Source of the DNA: Streptomyces sp. NBC_00539
Lineage (GTDB): Bacteria; Actinomycetota; Actinomycetes; Streptomycetales; Streptomycetaceae
NCBI RefSeq assembly: GCF_036346105.1
Contig: NZ_CP107811.1
Span: forward strand, 6,777,501 to 6,841,500
Length of the DNA: 64,000 bases
Reading direction: 5' to 3'
Of the stretch, positions 43,791 to 51,297 are shown piece after piece (positions within the stretch are counted from its first letter, which is position 1; every line of letters starts with the position of its first letter). A model generated the notes under the pieces. The model was given only the letters and a program-made list of their open reading frames with translations. It did not search any database and was not told the origin of the DNA. The translations under genes and the position numbers were made by a program.

Positions 43791-44282
43791 ATGTCGGACA
43801 CCATCAACCCCGCCGCCGGTGGGGGAGAGCCCGGGTCGGGTCTTACGGCCAAGGCCCCGACCGGTCAGGTCGGCGCCGGCACGGCGCCCCAGTCTCGGGG
43901 CCGGACGACCATATCGGACAGTGTGGTCGAGAAGATCGTAGGAATGGCAACCCGCGAGATTCCAGGCATCCACAGTCTCGGCGCGGGTATGGCCCGCACC
44001 ATCGGCGCCGTGAAGGACATGGTTCCCGGCGGACGCAGCAGCGTCAGCCGTGGCGTGAAGGTGGAAGTGGGTGAACGGCAGGCGGCCGTCGACCTGGACG
44101 TCGTCGTGGAGTACGGGGTGGCCATCGTGGACCTCGCCGGCGAAGTCCGCCTCAACGTCATCTCGGCCGTGGAACGCATGACCGGCCTGGAAGTCGTGGA
44201 GGTGAACATCACCGTCGATGACGTCCACCTGCCCGACGAGGAAGACGAGGACGAGGAAACCGCGGCGACGCGCGTGCAGTGA
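43791..44282 (+). CDS. Asp23/Gls24 family envelope stress protein
   Basis: 163 residues. After a disordered N-terminus the Asp23 domain spans ~40-145: TTISDSVVEKIVGMATREIP, GIHSLG, a short insert GAVKDMVPGGRSS, VSRGVKVEVGERQAAVDLDV, VVEYGVAIVDLAGEVRLNVI and MTGLEVVEVNITVDDVHLP. An acidic tail follows. GGGGAGGTTCCTC precedes ATG 43791. First gene of a five-gene plus-strand operon ending in an AmaP-like anchor, so the product is probably recruited to the membrane. Confidence 0.92.
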   Translation: MSDTINPAAGGGEPGSGLTAKAPTGQVGAGTAPQSRGRTTISDSVVEKIVGMATREIPGIHSLGAGMARTIGAVKDMVPGGRSSVSRGVKVEVGERQAAVDLDVVVEYGVAIVDLAGEVRLNVISAVERMTGLEVVEVNITVDDVHLPDEEDEDEETAATRVQ

Positions 44283-44381
44283 CCCCCACGCGATCCGCGA
44301 ACGAACGACCCGGTCGCGATCAGCGGGCGAGCGGTCCCGACACGGCAGAAGCACGTTATTGCGAAAGGGCAGGTGAGTGAG

Positions 44382-44558
44382 ATGAGCGCAGCGGCAGTGG
44401 GCCTGCTGGCCGGCATAGCTCTGGGATTTGCCGCATTCTTCGGCGGGTTCTGGGCCTTCCTCCTGGTGCTGGTCCTGGGCGCGGTCGGTCTGGTGCTCGG
44501 CCTCGTGGCACAAGGTGACGTGCAGAGGTCCGACTTCCGTCCCCGGGGGCGACAATGA
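44382..44558 (+). CDS. Small membrane protein, DUF2273-like
   Basis: 58 residues with two short hydrophobic stretches (GLLAGIALGFAAFFGGFWAF, LLVLVLGAVGLVLGLVAQG) and a basic end, like the small DUF2273 membrane proteins found in Asp23 operons. ATG 44382 has AGGTGAG upstream; GTG 44373 is an alternative. Its stop overlaps the next start (ATGA). Confidence 0.75.
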   Translation: MSAAAVGLLAGIALGFAAFFGGFWAFLLVLVLGAVGLVLGLVAQGDVQRSDFRPRGRQ

Positions 44559-44962
44559 CCTCGGATCCCGCCACCGGCCCGTCCGCAGGAGCGGCCGACG
44601 CCTCACTCGCGGGCGCAGTGCCCCCGGCGGAACGCGGCGCCACGGTCATCCCGGACAAGGTCGTGGCCCGCATTGCGGCCCGGGCCGCACGGGAAGCGCT
44701 GACCGAGGAAGCGGCGGCGTCCCCCGAGCGCGGCAGTCTGAGTACTCCGAGCGCCTCGGTCACCACCGGGAACGGCACGGCGCGCCTGAGGCTCTCCATG
44801 AATCTGCTCTATCCCACGGACCTCGTCACTGCCTCTCGCCGGGTGCAGCAATACGTCGGCGAGCGGGTCACCCGACTGACCGGAATGAAGGTCATCGAGG
44901 TCTCTGTGGTCATCGAGCAACTCGTCGCGTCCGGCAGTTCTCGACAAGGTCGTGTGCGGTGA
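44555..44962 (+). CDS. Asp23/Gls24 family protein (second copy in operon)
   Basis: 135 residues. Core: GATVIPDKVVARIAARAARE, an insert of ~25 residues, TARLRLSMNLLYPTDLVTAS, RRVQQYVGERVTRLTGMKVI and EVSVVIEQL. It lacks the long acidic tail of the first copy. Translation is coupled to the small membrane protein by ATGA overlap. Likely partner in the same envelope complex. Confidence 0.85.
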   Translation: MTSDPATGPSAGAADASLAGAVPPAERGATVIPDKVVARIAARAAREALTEEAAASPERGSLSTPSASVTTGNGTARLRLSMNLLYPTDLVTASRRVQQYVGERVTRLTGMKVIEVSVVIEQLVASGSSRQGRVR

Positions 44963-45002
44963 GCGGCCGGGTGCCGCCGCCCTCATCGGAAGGAGAGCCG
45001 GC

Positions 45003-45668
45003 ATGAAGGGTCATCTGGATCCGCCGGTCCGGACGGAGCAGCCGGGCACCGATGACGCCGCCGCCGGCGCGACCGGGCAACCGGCCAGACACCCTCCGGG
45101 TACCGAGCAGCCCGGTGGTGGCGTCGTCCGCGGGCGCCGACCGTGGTCCGCCCGCCGGATACCCGCCGCGCTGGTCGCCTTGGTCGTCGCAGGTGCCGCC
45201 GTACTCGTCCTGGTCGACGTCATCAGGGTCCGCGTCGGCCGGTCCGCCGCGGCGTGGCGCACGAGCCTCGCCCGCGAGCTGGCCACGCGTCCTCTGGACG
45301 ACGTCTGGATTCGGATCGGTGCCGTCGTCGTCGCCCTCCTCGGTCTCTGGCTGATCGTGCTGGCTCTCACCCCGGGCCTGCGCCGCCGGCTGCCGCTCAA
45401 CAGTTCCGACGCCGACGTCCGCGCCGTGCTGGACCGCGGCGCCGCAACTGTCTTCCTACGCGATGCAGCCCTGCGCGTCCCCGGGGTAAGCCGCGCAACG
45501 ATCCACCTCGGTAGACGCCGCCTCGCAGCCCGAGCGGAGGTACGGTTCCGCGACCCGAGCGAGGTCAGGGCAGATGTGTCGACCGCCCTGCGGGAGCAAC
45601 TCGACCGGCTGGGGCTGGCCAACCCTCCCACCCGGATCTCCGTCCGGGCACGTCACTTCCGAAAGTGA
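45003..45668 (+). CDS. DUF6286 family membrane protein
   Basis: 221 residues. Two membrane helices, IPAALVALVVAGAAVLVLVD and IGAVVVALLGLWLIVLALTP, with a short loop between, then a soluble domain (NSSDADVRAVLDRGAATVFL, VPGVSRATIHLGRRRLAARA, LGLANPPTRISVRARHF). This is the DUF6286 layout regularly linked to Asp23 genes in Streptomyces. AAGGAGAGCCGGC precedes ATG 45003. Probably a membrane scaffold for the complex. Confidence 0.88.
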   Translation: MKGHLDPPVRTEQPGTDDAAAGATGQPARHPPGTEQPGGGVVRGRRPWSARRIPAALVALVVAGAAVLVLVDVIRVRVGRSAAAWRTSLARELATRPLDDVWIRIGAVVVALLGLWLIVLALTPGLRRRLPLNSSDADVRAVLDRGAATVFLRDAALRVPGVSRATIHLGRRRLAARAEVRFRDPSEVRADVSTALREQLDRLGLANPPTRISVRARHFRK

Positions 45669-45712
45669 CGCGTCCGAGACGCTCACCGACGACACAGCAC
45701 AGGACGGCTCCC

Positions 45713-46321
45713 ATGAAGAGGCAATCGGCAGTCAACCGGATCCTTGTGGGCCTGACCGGCCTGGTCCTGCTCGGTGCGGGGCTCCTCATCCTCGCGGGCG
45801 GTTTCAACGTCTACGAGCGCCGGCACGTCACGCCCCCCAACGGCTGGCCGCTGGCCACTCCTGGCGCCGTCGTACTGAGCTACCGCACCCGTACCCGCTG
45901 GACGGACCAGGACTGGTGGTGGCCCGTGGTGATCGCCGCCTTGGTCATCATCATCCTGCTGGCCCTGTGGTGGCTGCTGGCCCAACTACGCCGGCCCCAC
46001 CCGGGCCACCTGCGCCTCGGGCAACCGGCGACGCCGGAGGGCGGCGTGGAGCTGAGAGAGCGCGCCCTCAGCGACGCCCTGGCCGCCGACGCACGCAGCC
46101 AAGCCGGCATCGGCCAAGCCACGGCGCGCACGCTCGGCACGACGCGCCACCCGGAAGCCCACCTCGACGTCACCCTCACTCCGGACAGCAGCCCCGCCGA
46201 GGTCCTCCAGGCGCTGTGCGACGGCCCACTGACCCGAGCCCGTCAGTCCACCGGCCACAGTCATCTCCCTCTCCAGGCGAACTTCCGTGCCACCCGGCAC
46301 AAGCCGCATCGCACGGAATAG
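45713..46321 (+). CDS. amaP: AmaP-like alkaline-shock membrane anchor protein
   Basis: 202 residues. Helix 1 (ILVGLTGLVLLGAGLLILAG) and helix 2 (PVVIAALVIIILLALWWLLA) enclose a ~45-residue loop; the C-terminal domain (ELRERALSDALAADARSQAG...AHLDVTLTPDSSPAEVLQAL) matches AmaP, which tethers Asp23 to the membrane in staphylococci. ATG 45713 matches the family start; an in-frame GTG at 45665 overlaps the DUF6286 stop. Last gene of the operon. Confidence 0.85.
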   Translation: MKRQSAVNRILVGLTGLVLLGAGLLILAGGFNVYERRHVTPPNGWPLATPGAVVLSYRTRTRWTDQDWWWPVVIAALVIIILLALWWLLAQLRRPHPGHLRLGQPATPEGGVELRERALSDALAADARSQAGIGQATARTLGTTRHPEAHLDVTLTPDSSPAEVLQALCDGPLTRARQSTGHSHLPLQANFRATRHKPHRTE

Positions 46322-46382
46322 GCGGAGACAGCCCATGGACCGGGTGATGACGGGGCGAAGCCGTTACCCGGTGCGCGCAGGG

Positions 46383-46398
46383 GGCACCTATAGGTGCC
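46383..46398. promoter_or_regulatory. Perfect 16-bp palindrome after amaP
   Basis: GGCACCTATAGGTGCC, perfect dyad in the spacer between the convergent amaP and CBM48-side genes. Its half-site GGCACC is the same as in the divergent repeat at 43746. It may be an operator or a small hairpin. Confidence 0.45.
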
Positions 46399-46412
46399 GT
46401 GGCCGGTCCGCG

Positions 46413-46526
46413 TCAGCGGGCATGGCTGACAGCCTTGCAGACGAGGACGAAGGAGTAGGGCAGATGACCGTGCCCCGGCCGGCAGACGCGTAACGACTCC
46501 CCCCGGACGGTCAGCCTGTAGTGCAT
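46413..46526 (-). CDS. 37-aa small protein with TTA codon (candidate)
   Basis: MHYRLTVRGESLRVCRPGHG... ending CKAVSHAR. About 31 of 36 third codon positions are G or C, matching real local genes, and GGTGAGGACC precedes the ATG. Codon 12 is TTA (Leu). It lies 65 bases downstream of the CBM48 gene on the same strand. No family recognised. Confidence 0.35.
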   Translation of the reverse strand: MHYRLTVRGESLRVCRPGHGHLPYSFVLVCKAVSHAR

Positions 46527-46591
46527 GGTCCTCACCGATCGGCCAACGAACCAAGTGGCTGCCTGCACCACGTGCGGCCCGTCCGGCAAAG

Positions 46592-46867
46592 TCAGGTGTG
46601 GACCAGGCTGTTGCGACCGTCGTGGCTGTCGGGGCGCTCGTCATCGAACCAGTGGCCTTCCGCCGCCAGGTAGCGGAAGGAGTGGACACTGTTGACCGGC
46701 AGTGTGACAGTGACCGCGCGCATGCCGTCGTCACGGGGAAAGAGGGTGTCGAAGCAAGGCTGCCAGTTGTTGAAGTCACCGACGACGCTGACCGGGCCGG
46801 GTGGGGTGGCGGCCGGCAGGACGAACGTAACCTCGGTGCGGTCCTTGAACTTCTTGAGTTCGAGCAT
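46592..46867 (-). CDS. Stand-alone CBM48/isoamylase N-terminal-like protein
   Basis: 91 residues from ATG 46867: MLELKKFKDRTEVTFVLPAA, the CBM48 hallmark VSVVGDFNNWQPCFDTLFPR, then VTLPVNSVHSFRYLAAEGHW and DDERPDSHDGRNSLVHT. This fold (AMPK-beta/isoamylase early-set) binds alpha-glucans; here it is a single domain with no enzyme. GGAGTCCCC precedes the start. Probably a glycogen-associated or regulatory protein. Confidence 0.88.
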   Translation of the reverse strand: MLELKKFKDRTEVTFVLPAATPPGPVSVVGDFNNWQPCFDTLFPRDDGMRAVTVTLPVNSVHSFRYLAAEGHWFDDERPDSHDGRNSLVHT

Positions 46868-47399
46868 GGGGACTCCTTCACGAGGGATGTTTGTCTTACC
46901 ATCCGTCAGCGGTGCCTGAATATGACGGAGGCGGCCACGGTCGCGTGCAGGCTTCACCCGCTCGGTGGGCCGACTACGCCGACCTGACAGACGTCCTGGT
47001 CGAACCGCCGTGCCGCTGCCCGGACAACCCGCCCGCACCTGCGCACCGGCGTCGGCACCGGTGCGCACCAGTGCATGATCATGCTGCTCTCCGGGGCCCC
47101 GTCGCCCCATCCGCCGCCTCGACCAGCTGGGCGGGGGACGGCATGACCAGGATCGACGAGAGCCTGAGCGCTGCCCTGCGTAACGCGAGTAATCGTGCCA
47201 ACGCCTCGCAGAAGGTTGCCACGGGCCTGGCACCCACGCCCACGCCTGAGGGGCTGCCCGCCTTCCCCCCCCCCCCCGCGGCGAAGCGAGCCAGGTCGAA
47301 GGCTTCCATTCAAGGCGGGGGAGGGCTGCGCGCACGTGGGAAGGACGCCAAGGGTCGGATTGATGAGCACGACCGGCAGCGCGACACGGTCGGGAATAC
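46868..47399. other. Gene-poor region with a 13-C homopolymer
   Basis: 530 bases between the CBM48 start and the IstB tail. A run of 13 C (47265-47277) is conspicuous. A plus-strand stretch beginning MTRIDESLSAALRNASNRAN at 47142 looks weakly coding but has no family or clear end. Confidence 0.4.
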
Positions 47400-47480
47400 G
47401 ACACGATCATCGAGACCGGCACCGACTCCTACCGCCTGGCTACCACTCGCGGACGACCCGAACGGGGTCAGGCAGGCTGA
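47400..47480 (+). pseudogene. IstB C-terminal tail relic
   Basis: Reads TIIETGTDSYRLATTRGRPE then RGQAG and TGA. This is the characteristic end of the IS21 IstB protein. Nothing upstream matches IstB, so only the last ~25 codons remain. A larger IstB relic lies at 39441-39694. Confidence 0.65.
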
Positions 47481-47896
47481 CGAGACGCGGCCGTTGAGGC
47501 CGTCGCCTGCTGCCGATTGAGCTTCTCCAAGACGCGGTCGCGGAGAAGCTCGTATTCCTCACGGAGCCTGCGCCACTCCGTCACGGGCGGGCGGGGGATC
47601 ACGATGCCTCCGGTGACGATCTCCTCCGGTCCGAACTGCTCGCGGGTGAGGTCGATCTCGACGCCCATGCCCAGGCGGTTCCACCAGTGGTAGTCCACAC
47701 GCTCCCCGTCGACGTGGACCTCTCCCCGGATCAACTCGCCTCCCAGCAGGTCATTGAGCACCATGGCGGTCACCCCGCACTGGTCCCGCGCCGGATTGTC
47801 CTCGGTCCAGCGCGATCGGAACTCAGGAGTGCACGTCTCGGCACTCCAGCTGTTGCGAATGGCTCGTTCGACGTCGGTGAGAAGCAACGGTGTCAT
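47468..47896 (-). CDS. YunG-like protein
   Basis: 142 residues from ATG 47896: MTPLLLTDVERAIRNSWSAE, ARDQCGVTAMVLNDLLGGEL, IRGEVHVDGERVDYHWWNRL, GVEIDLTREQF. The Cys-Gly-x-Thr-Ala, His-Trp-Trp-Asn and Glu-Ile-Asp-Leu-Thr pattern matches the YunG family, which has a papain-like residue arrangement (Cys, His, Asp) but no confirmed activity. The last codons overlap the IstB tail relic on the opposite strand. Confidence 0.78.
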   Translation of the reverse strand: MTPLLLTDVERAIRNSWSAETCTPEFRSRWTEDNPARDQCGVTAMVLNDLLGGELIRGEVHVDGERVDYHWWNRLGMGVEIDLTREQFGPEEIVTGGIVIPRPPVTEWRRLREEYELLRDRVLEKLNRQQATASTAASRQPA

Positions 47897-48127
47897 GCCG
47901 GCGATCCTGCCAGCAGGCACTGACAACGGTCGTACGCCGGCAGACACGGCAACCGGCTGCTGCCATCAGCAGGTCGCAGCCAGCTCGGCCCACATCTGGC
48001 GCTTGAGCATCTTGATCCGGTTCGGTGAGCGAAGTGGTGAGTCACCAGTGCGTAGGGGCCTGTTCGCCGACTCACCCGGCGGGCGCGGTATCGGCGCCGG
48101 GGGAGTCGCAGATCGCCGCAGGCGGGG

Positions 48128-48451
48128 TCAGAGGACCTCGGTGTCGTAGAAGCAGAGGTGGTCTTTGATCGCGGCGACGTCTGGCTTGGGGTCCGCGTAC
48201 GCCCAGACGAGGTCGGTGGCCCCGGGGACGGACCAGTAGCCAGCCTCCCCCTTGAACGGGCAGTGGGTGGTGGTGTCGGAGGGGGTCAGCAGGTCGGTGC
48301 GTACGTCCTCGGGCGGCAGGTAGTACCGCGGGGGGCAACCCGTCTCGCGCAGCACCAAGGGGCGCCGACTTTCGGCCAGCACCTGTCCGTCCTTCACGAC
48401 GCGAACGTGCTCGGTGCCCTGTTCGATGGTGATGTCGTGTCCACGTGTCAT
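48128..48451 (-). CDS. DUF427 family protein
   Basis: 107 residues: VRVVKDGQVLAESRRPLVLR, ETGCPPRYYLPPEDVRTDLL, THCPFKGEAGYWSV and AIKDHLCFYDTEV, the complete DUF427 signature (PxxYYxPxxDV, TxCPxKG, IxxxxxFY). Function unknown despite wide occurrence. GAGGAGCGT precedes the ATG at 48451. Confidence 0.9.
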   Translation of the reverse strand: MTRGHDITIEQGTEHVRVVKDGQVLAESRRPLVLRETGCPPRYYLPPEDVRTDLLTPSDTTTHCPFKGEAGYWSVPGATDLVWAYADPKPDVAAIKDHLCFYDTEVL

Positions 48452-49219
48452 ACGCTCCTCAGCGCACCCGGCCGGGGAATTCTTCCCGCGACCCCTGCCG
48501 GGCGTCGCGGAACATCAGTCCAGAGGTAGACCAGGAGGTCGCGCAGGAGCTTGGCGGCCGGCGCTGCACGTCAGGCAGGGCGGGGCTTCGCAGCAGGCGA
48601 GACGGCCCACGTGCTGCCACGCTGCTGCGAAGCCGGTCGTTCGACGCTGACCCCCGGGTAGCGCCGTAGAGGCAAGGCGGATTCCCCAGCTGTCGGCAGG
48701 GGAACCCGGGCCATTTCTTGGGCGGCCCCAAAGTCCCGCGAACGAGCATGCGGAGGGCTGCGCCCTGCGTGTAGCGCCTACCTCAGGCAGCCGCGGGCCG
48801 CGTTCTGAGAGATCAGCCAGGTCAGCGGGATCGTTCCGTCGACAGCGGGTTTCGGGCGTCCGCCCGGCGAGACGGACCCGCGAAAGGGTGAGGTGTGAGC
48901 TCAGGGCCGCTCTTGAGCCCTGAGCCGGACCACCGCACGTCCCTCCGTCCGGTGCCCATGGTCATGGCCACCGGCATCCGCCCGGAGTCCGTGGAAGCCT
49001 TCGCACCGGACTCCGCGGACGGCGCCCCGCCGCTCTCCTGCTTGCCATTGCCATTGCCATTCCGGCCGGGACAGTGAGCCGGTGGCCAGGTCACGTGCGC
49101 TGCCGGGAGTGAATTTGATGAGTCCCTGCCAAAATCATTGAAACGCCATATGACATGTGCCATTTTACAGCGCAGCCCGTCGTCGACGGGACCTCAACTC
49201 CCATCCCCAGGAGTGGACT
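48452..49219. other. Long intergenic region, 770 bp
   Basis: It contains three TTGCCA repeats near 49042-49059. No gene recognised; a minus-strand frame at 48822-49163 is Ser/Gly-rich without motifs. It probably includes the M9 peptidase promoter. Confidence 0.4.
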
Positions 49220-50167
49220 TTGCGCGCCATGGCCGTCGCCACCGCCCTGCTCATAGCCGCCATCGCAGCCTCCCCCGCCCAGGCCTCCCAGACCTCCGAG
49301 GCCGATCCCAAGCCGGACCACGTATTCGCTGACCCGGGCCAGCGCCCGGCACACGGCAATGCCAATGGCGCTCCCGGCGAGACCGGGACCACCGACGGCA
49401 GACTGGAGTCGCGCATCCTGCCGATCGTCCACACCTGCAGCCCGACGCTGCGGATCCGCGCCCAGGAGATGACCGCCGCCCAGCTGGCGGCGACCTGCAC
49501 GAGCCTGGCCAACCAGGACGCCTACTTCCATGGCGTGGTCAAGGACTCCGGGCCGGTCGCGAACGACTACAACACGACCCTGGAAGTCGACGTCTTCAAC
49601 TCCAGCGCCGACTACAAGGCCTACGCGAGGAAGATCTACGGCATCGACACCAACAACGGCGGCATGTACCTGGAGGGAGACCCCGCCAAGACGGGCAACC
49701 AGCCGCGGTTCATATGCTACGAACGCACCGATGTGAGCCCTGGCTGGCAGATCTGGAACCTCAACCACGAGTACACCCACTACCTCGACGGCCGCTTCGA
49801 CCTGTACGGCGACTTCAGCGCCAGCCAGACCACCCCCACCGTGTGGTGGGGCGAGGGCTTCGCGGAGTACATCTCCTACTCCTACCGCGGCGTCACCTAC
49901 GCCGGCGCAGTCGCCGAGGCGGGCAAGCACACGTACTCCCTGCGGACGCTGTTCGACACCACCTACGCCAACAGCGACGTCAGCCGCACCTACAACTGGG
50001 GCTACCTCGCCGCCCGCTACATGATCGAGAAGCACCCGGCCGATGTCAGCACCGTCCTCGGCTACTACCGCGCAGGAGACTGGACCGTCGCCCGTTCCTT
50101 CCTCACCTCGCTGGACTACGAGAGCGACTGGAACGCCTGGCTGACAGCCGTGGCAGCGGGCGCCTGA
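49220..50167 (+). CDS. Compact secreted M9-like (collagenase-type) metallopeptidase
   Basis: 315 residues. Signal peptide AVATALLIAAIAASPAQASQ, a short linker, then a gluzincin catalytic region: H183-E184-Y-T-H187 in NLNHEYTHYLDGRF and downstream glutamates at 212/216 in WWGEGFAEYISYSY, the third zinc ligand. The motifs match family M9 collagenases, but the N-terminal activator domain and the C-terminal PKD/collagen-binding modules of full-length enzymes are absent. Start: TTG 49220 has AGGAG six bases upstream; ATG 49229 is an alternative. A terminator hairpin follows. Confidence 0.88.
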   Translation: MRAMAVATALLIAAIAASPAQASQTSEADPKPDHVFADPGQRPAHGNANGAPGETGTTDGRLESRILPIVHTCSPTLRIRAQEMTAAQLAATCTSLANQDAYFHGVVKDSGPVANDYNTTLEVDVFNSSADYKAYARKIYGIDTNNGGMYLEGDPAKTGNQPRFICYERTDVSPGWQIWNLNHEYTHYLDGRFDLYGDFSASQTTPTVWWGEGFAEYISYSYRGVTYAGAVAEAGKHTYSLRTLFDTTYANSDVSRTYNWGYLAARYMIEKHPADVSTVLGYYRAGDWTVARSFLTSLDYESDWNAWLTAVAAGA

Positions 50168-50228
50168 CCCGTACGCCCGTTACGGCCTGACTTCCCCGAA
50201 CAAGCAGCAACCGCCCCTGAAAGGACGA

Positions 50229-50262
50229 AGGTCCCGTTCGATCTTCCGATCGGACGGGACCT
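50229..50262 (+). terminator. Hairpin terminator after M9 peptidase gene
   Basis: AGGTCCCGTTCGATC (50229-50243), loop TTCC, GATCGGACGGGACCT (50248-50262): 15 pairs with one G-T wobble. Confidence 0.8.
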
Positions 50263-50445
50263 CGTCACCCTTCGCGAGCTCATACGCCAACTCGACGGGC
50301 ATGCGACGGAATCTCCGCCGTGAGGGTACCGCCCGGTGGCCGCCACCCTGGAGCAGGCCCGCTGTGTGGAGGTTCAGCACCCGTCTTCGAGCCGGACGGC
50401 GACCGTCTCCAGAGCTCCGTCAGAGCCGTGATCTCCAGCTTGACG

Positions 50446-50901
50446 TCAGCAGGTGAGGGTGACCTCGTGCACGACCGGCCGGGGCGACCAGGGGAAGGAG
50501 GCCACGCCGAACGTGCCGCGGACCGTCGTGCCACAGGGGACGGTGGTCGCCGGGCCACGCACGTCGAGCGTCGTGGTGGTGAAGACGACCGGCTTGTCCT
50601 GCGTGAGGGGCGGGACGCCGGCGCCCACGACCTCGGCGGACAGCGTGGTGGACAGCTCCTTCGGGGCCGGCGCCGGGCTGCCGGGAGAGGGCGGCCCGGC
50701 GAGGCTGACCCTGCCGTAGAACTGCACCGTGTTACCGGTGACCTCCGCGCACAGCCGGGTGAGCAGGCCTGCCTGGAGACCCGAGTTCCCGCAGGTGGTC
50801 ACGGTCTGGTCGGCGGCGGCCTCAGGGGCTGCGGCAGCCGGGCCGGCGGCCAGAACGGTCAGGCCGGCAACGCTGACTGCGAGAAGGGCTAAGCGGTTCA
50901 T
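50446..50901 (-). CDS. Secreted hypothetical protein
   Basis: 151 residues. Signal peptide NRLALLAVSVAGLTVLAAGP with cleavage at AAA-APE. The mature domain is beta-rich with four cysteines (TTCGNSG, RLCAEVT, VPCGTTV and a terminal TLTC), suggesting two disulphides. A Pro/Ser segment SLAGPPSPGSPAPAP interrupts the middle. AAGGAG lies 11 bases before ATG 50901. A perfect palindrome sits ~50 bases upstream and may control it. Family not recognised. Confidence 0.75.
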   Translation of the reverse strand: MNRLALLAVSVAGLTVLAAGPAAAAPEAAADQTVTTCGNSGLQAGLLTRLCAEVTGNTVQFYGRVSLAGPPSPGSPAPAPKELSTTLSAEVVGAGVPPLTQDKPVVFTTTTLDVRGPATTVPCGTTVRGTFGVASFPWSPRPVVHEVTLTC

Positions 50902-50953
50902 GGGGAGGTGCTCTCCTTGTGTCTTCGTCGGTGCGTGACGGGTTATCAACGCA

Positions 50954-50987
50954 TCTTGTGTGATGTGATATTTCACATCACACAAGA
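50954..50987. promoter_or_regulatory. Perfect 15-bp inverted repeat, AT-rich
   Basis: TCTTGTGTGATGTGA (50954-50968), spacer TATT, and exact complement TCACATCACACAAGA (50973-50987), in an otherwise GC-rich region, 53 bases upstream of the secreted protein start. It has no T-tract and follows no gene end. The form TGTGATGTGA-N4-TCACATCACA suggests a dimeric repressor operator (GntR-like) rather than a terminator. Confidence 0.7.
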
Positions 50988-51297
50988 ATGCAAGATGACG
51001 ACGCCCTGAACTCCTTCCGTCCGGGGGTGAAACTCTCCGGCGCAGCAATCAGCCCGGCGTTCCGAGGCCGAGCTGCGCCGGCTCCGCCCGGCGCAGCTCC
51101 GTGTCCGCGGCGCCGGCCGAGTCGGTGAGAGGAAGTGGGGCGGCTGACTCCCGGCCCTGGGAACACTGCCGGGGGCGGAGTCACTGCTGCCGCCCTGGCC
51201 GACGAGGCCTGGCCGCGGCGGGGGCGAAACGCCGTCGCCGTCCCGAGGCGCCGCGACCCGTCGCGGGCGTCCTCCAAAGGGTGTTGCGATAGTGCTG
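50988..51297. other. Intergenic region, no gene recognised
   Basis: 310 bases between the palindrome and the end of the IRED-like gene. No gene or clear signal. Confidence 0.4.

Noticed and set aside
42963-44606. 547-codon minus-strand frame upstream of the sigma gene
   Set aside because: The upstream half is antisense to the Asp23 gene; sigma region 2 and the ribosome-binding site place the start at 43631.
49220-50167. Full-length bacterial collagenase
   Set aside because: Only the catalytic region is present; no activator, PKD or PPC modules are encoded.
50954-50987. CRP/cAMP-type binding site
   Set aside because: The TGTGA and TCACA half-sites are separated by four bases rather than six, so it does not fit the Crp consensus.
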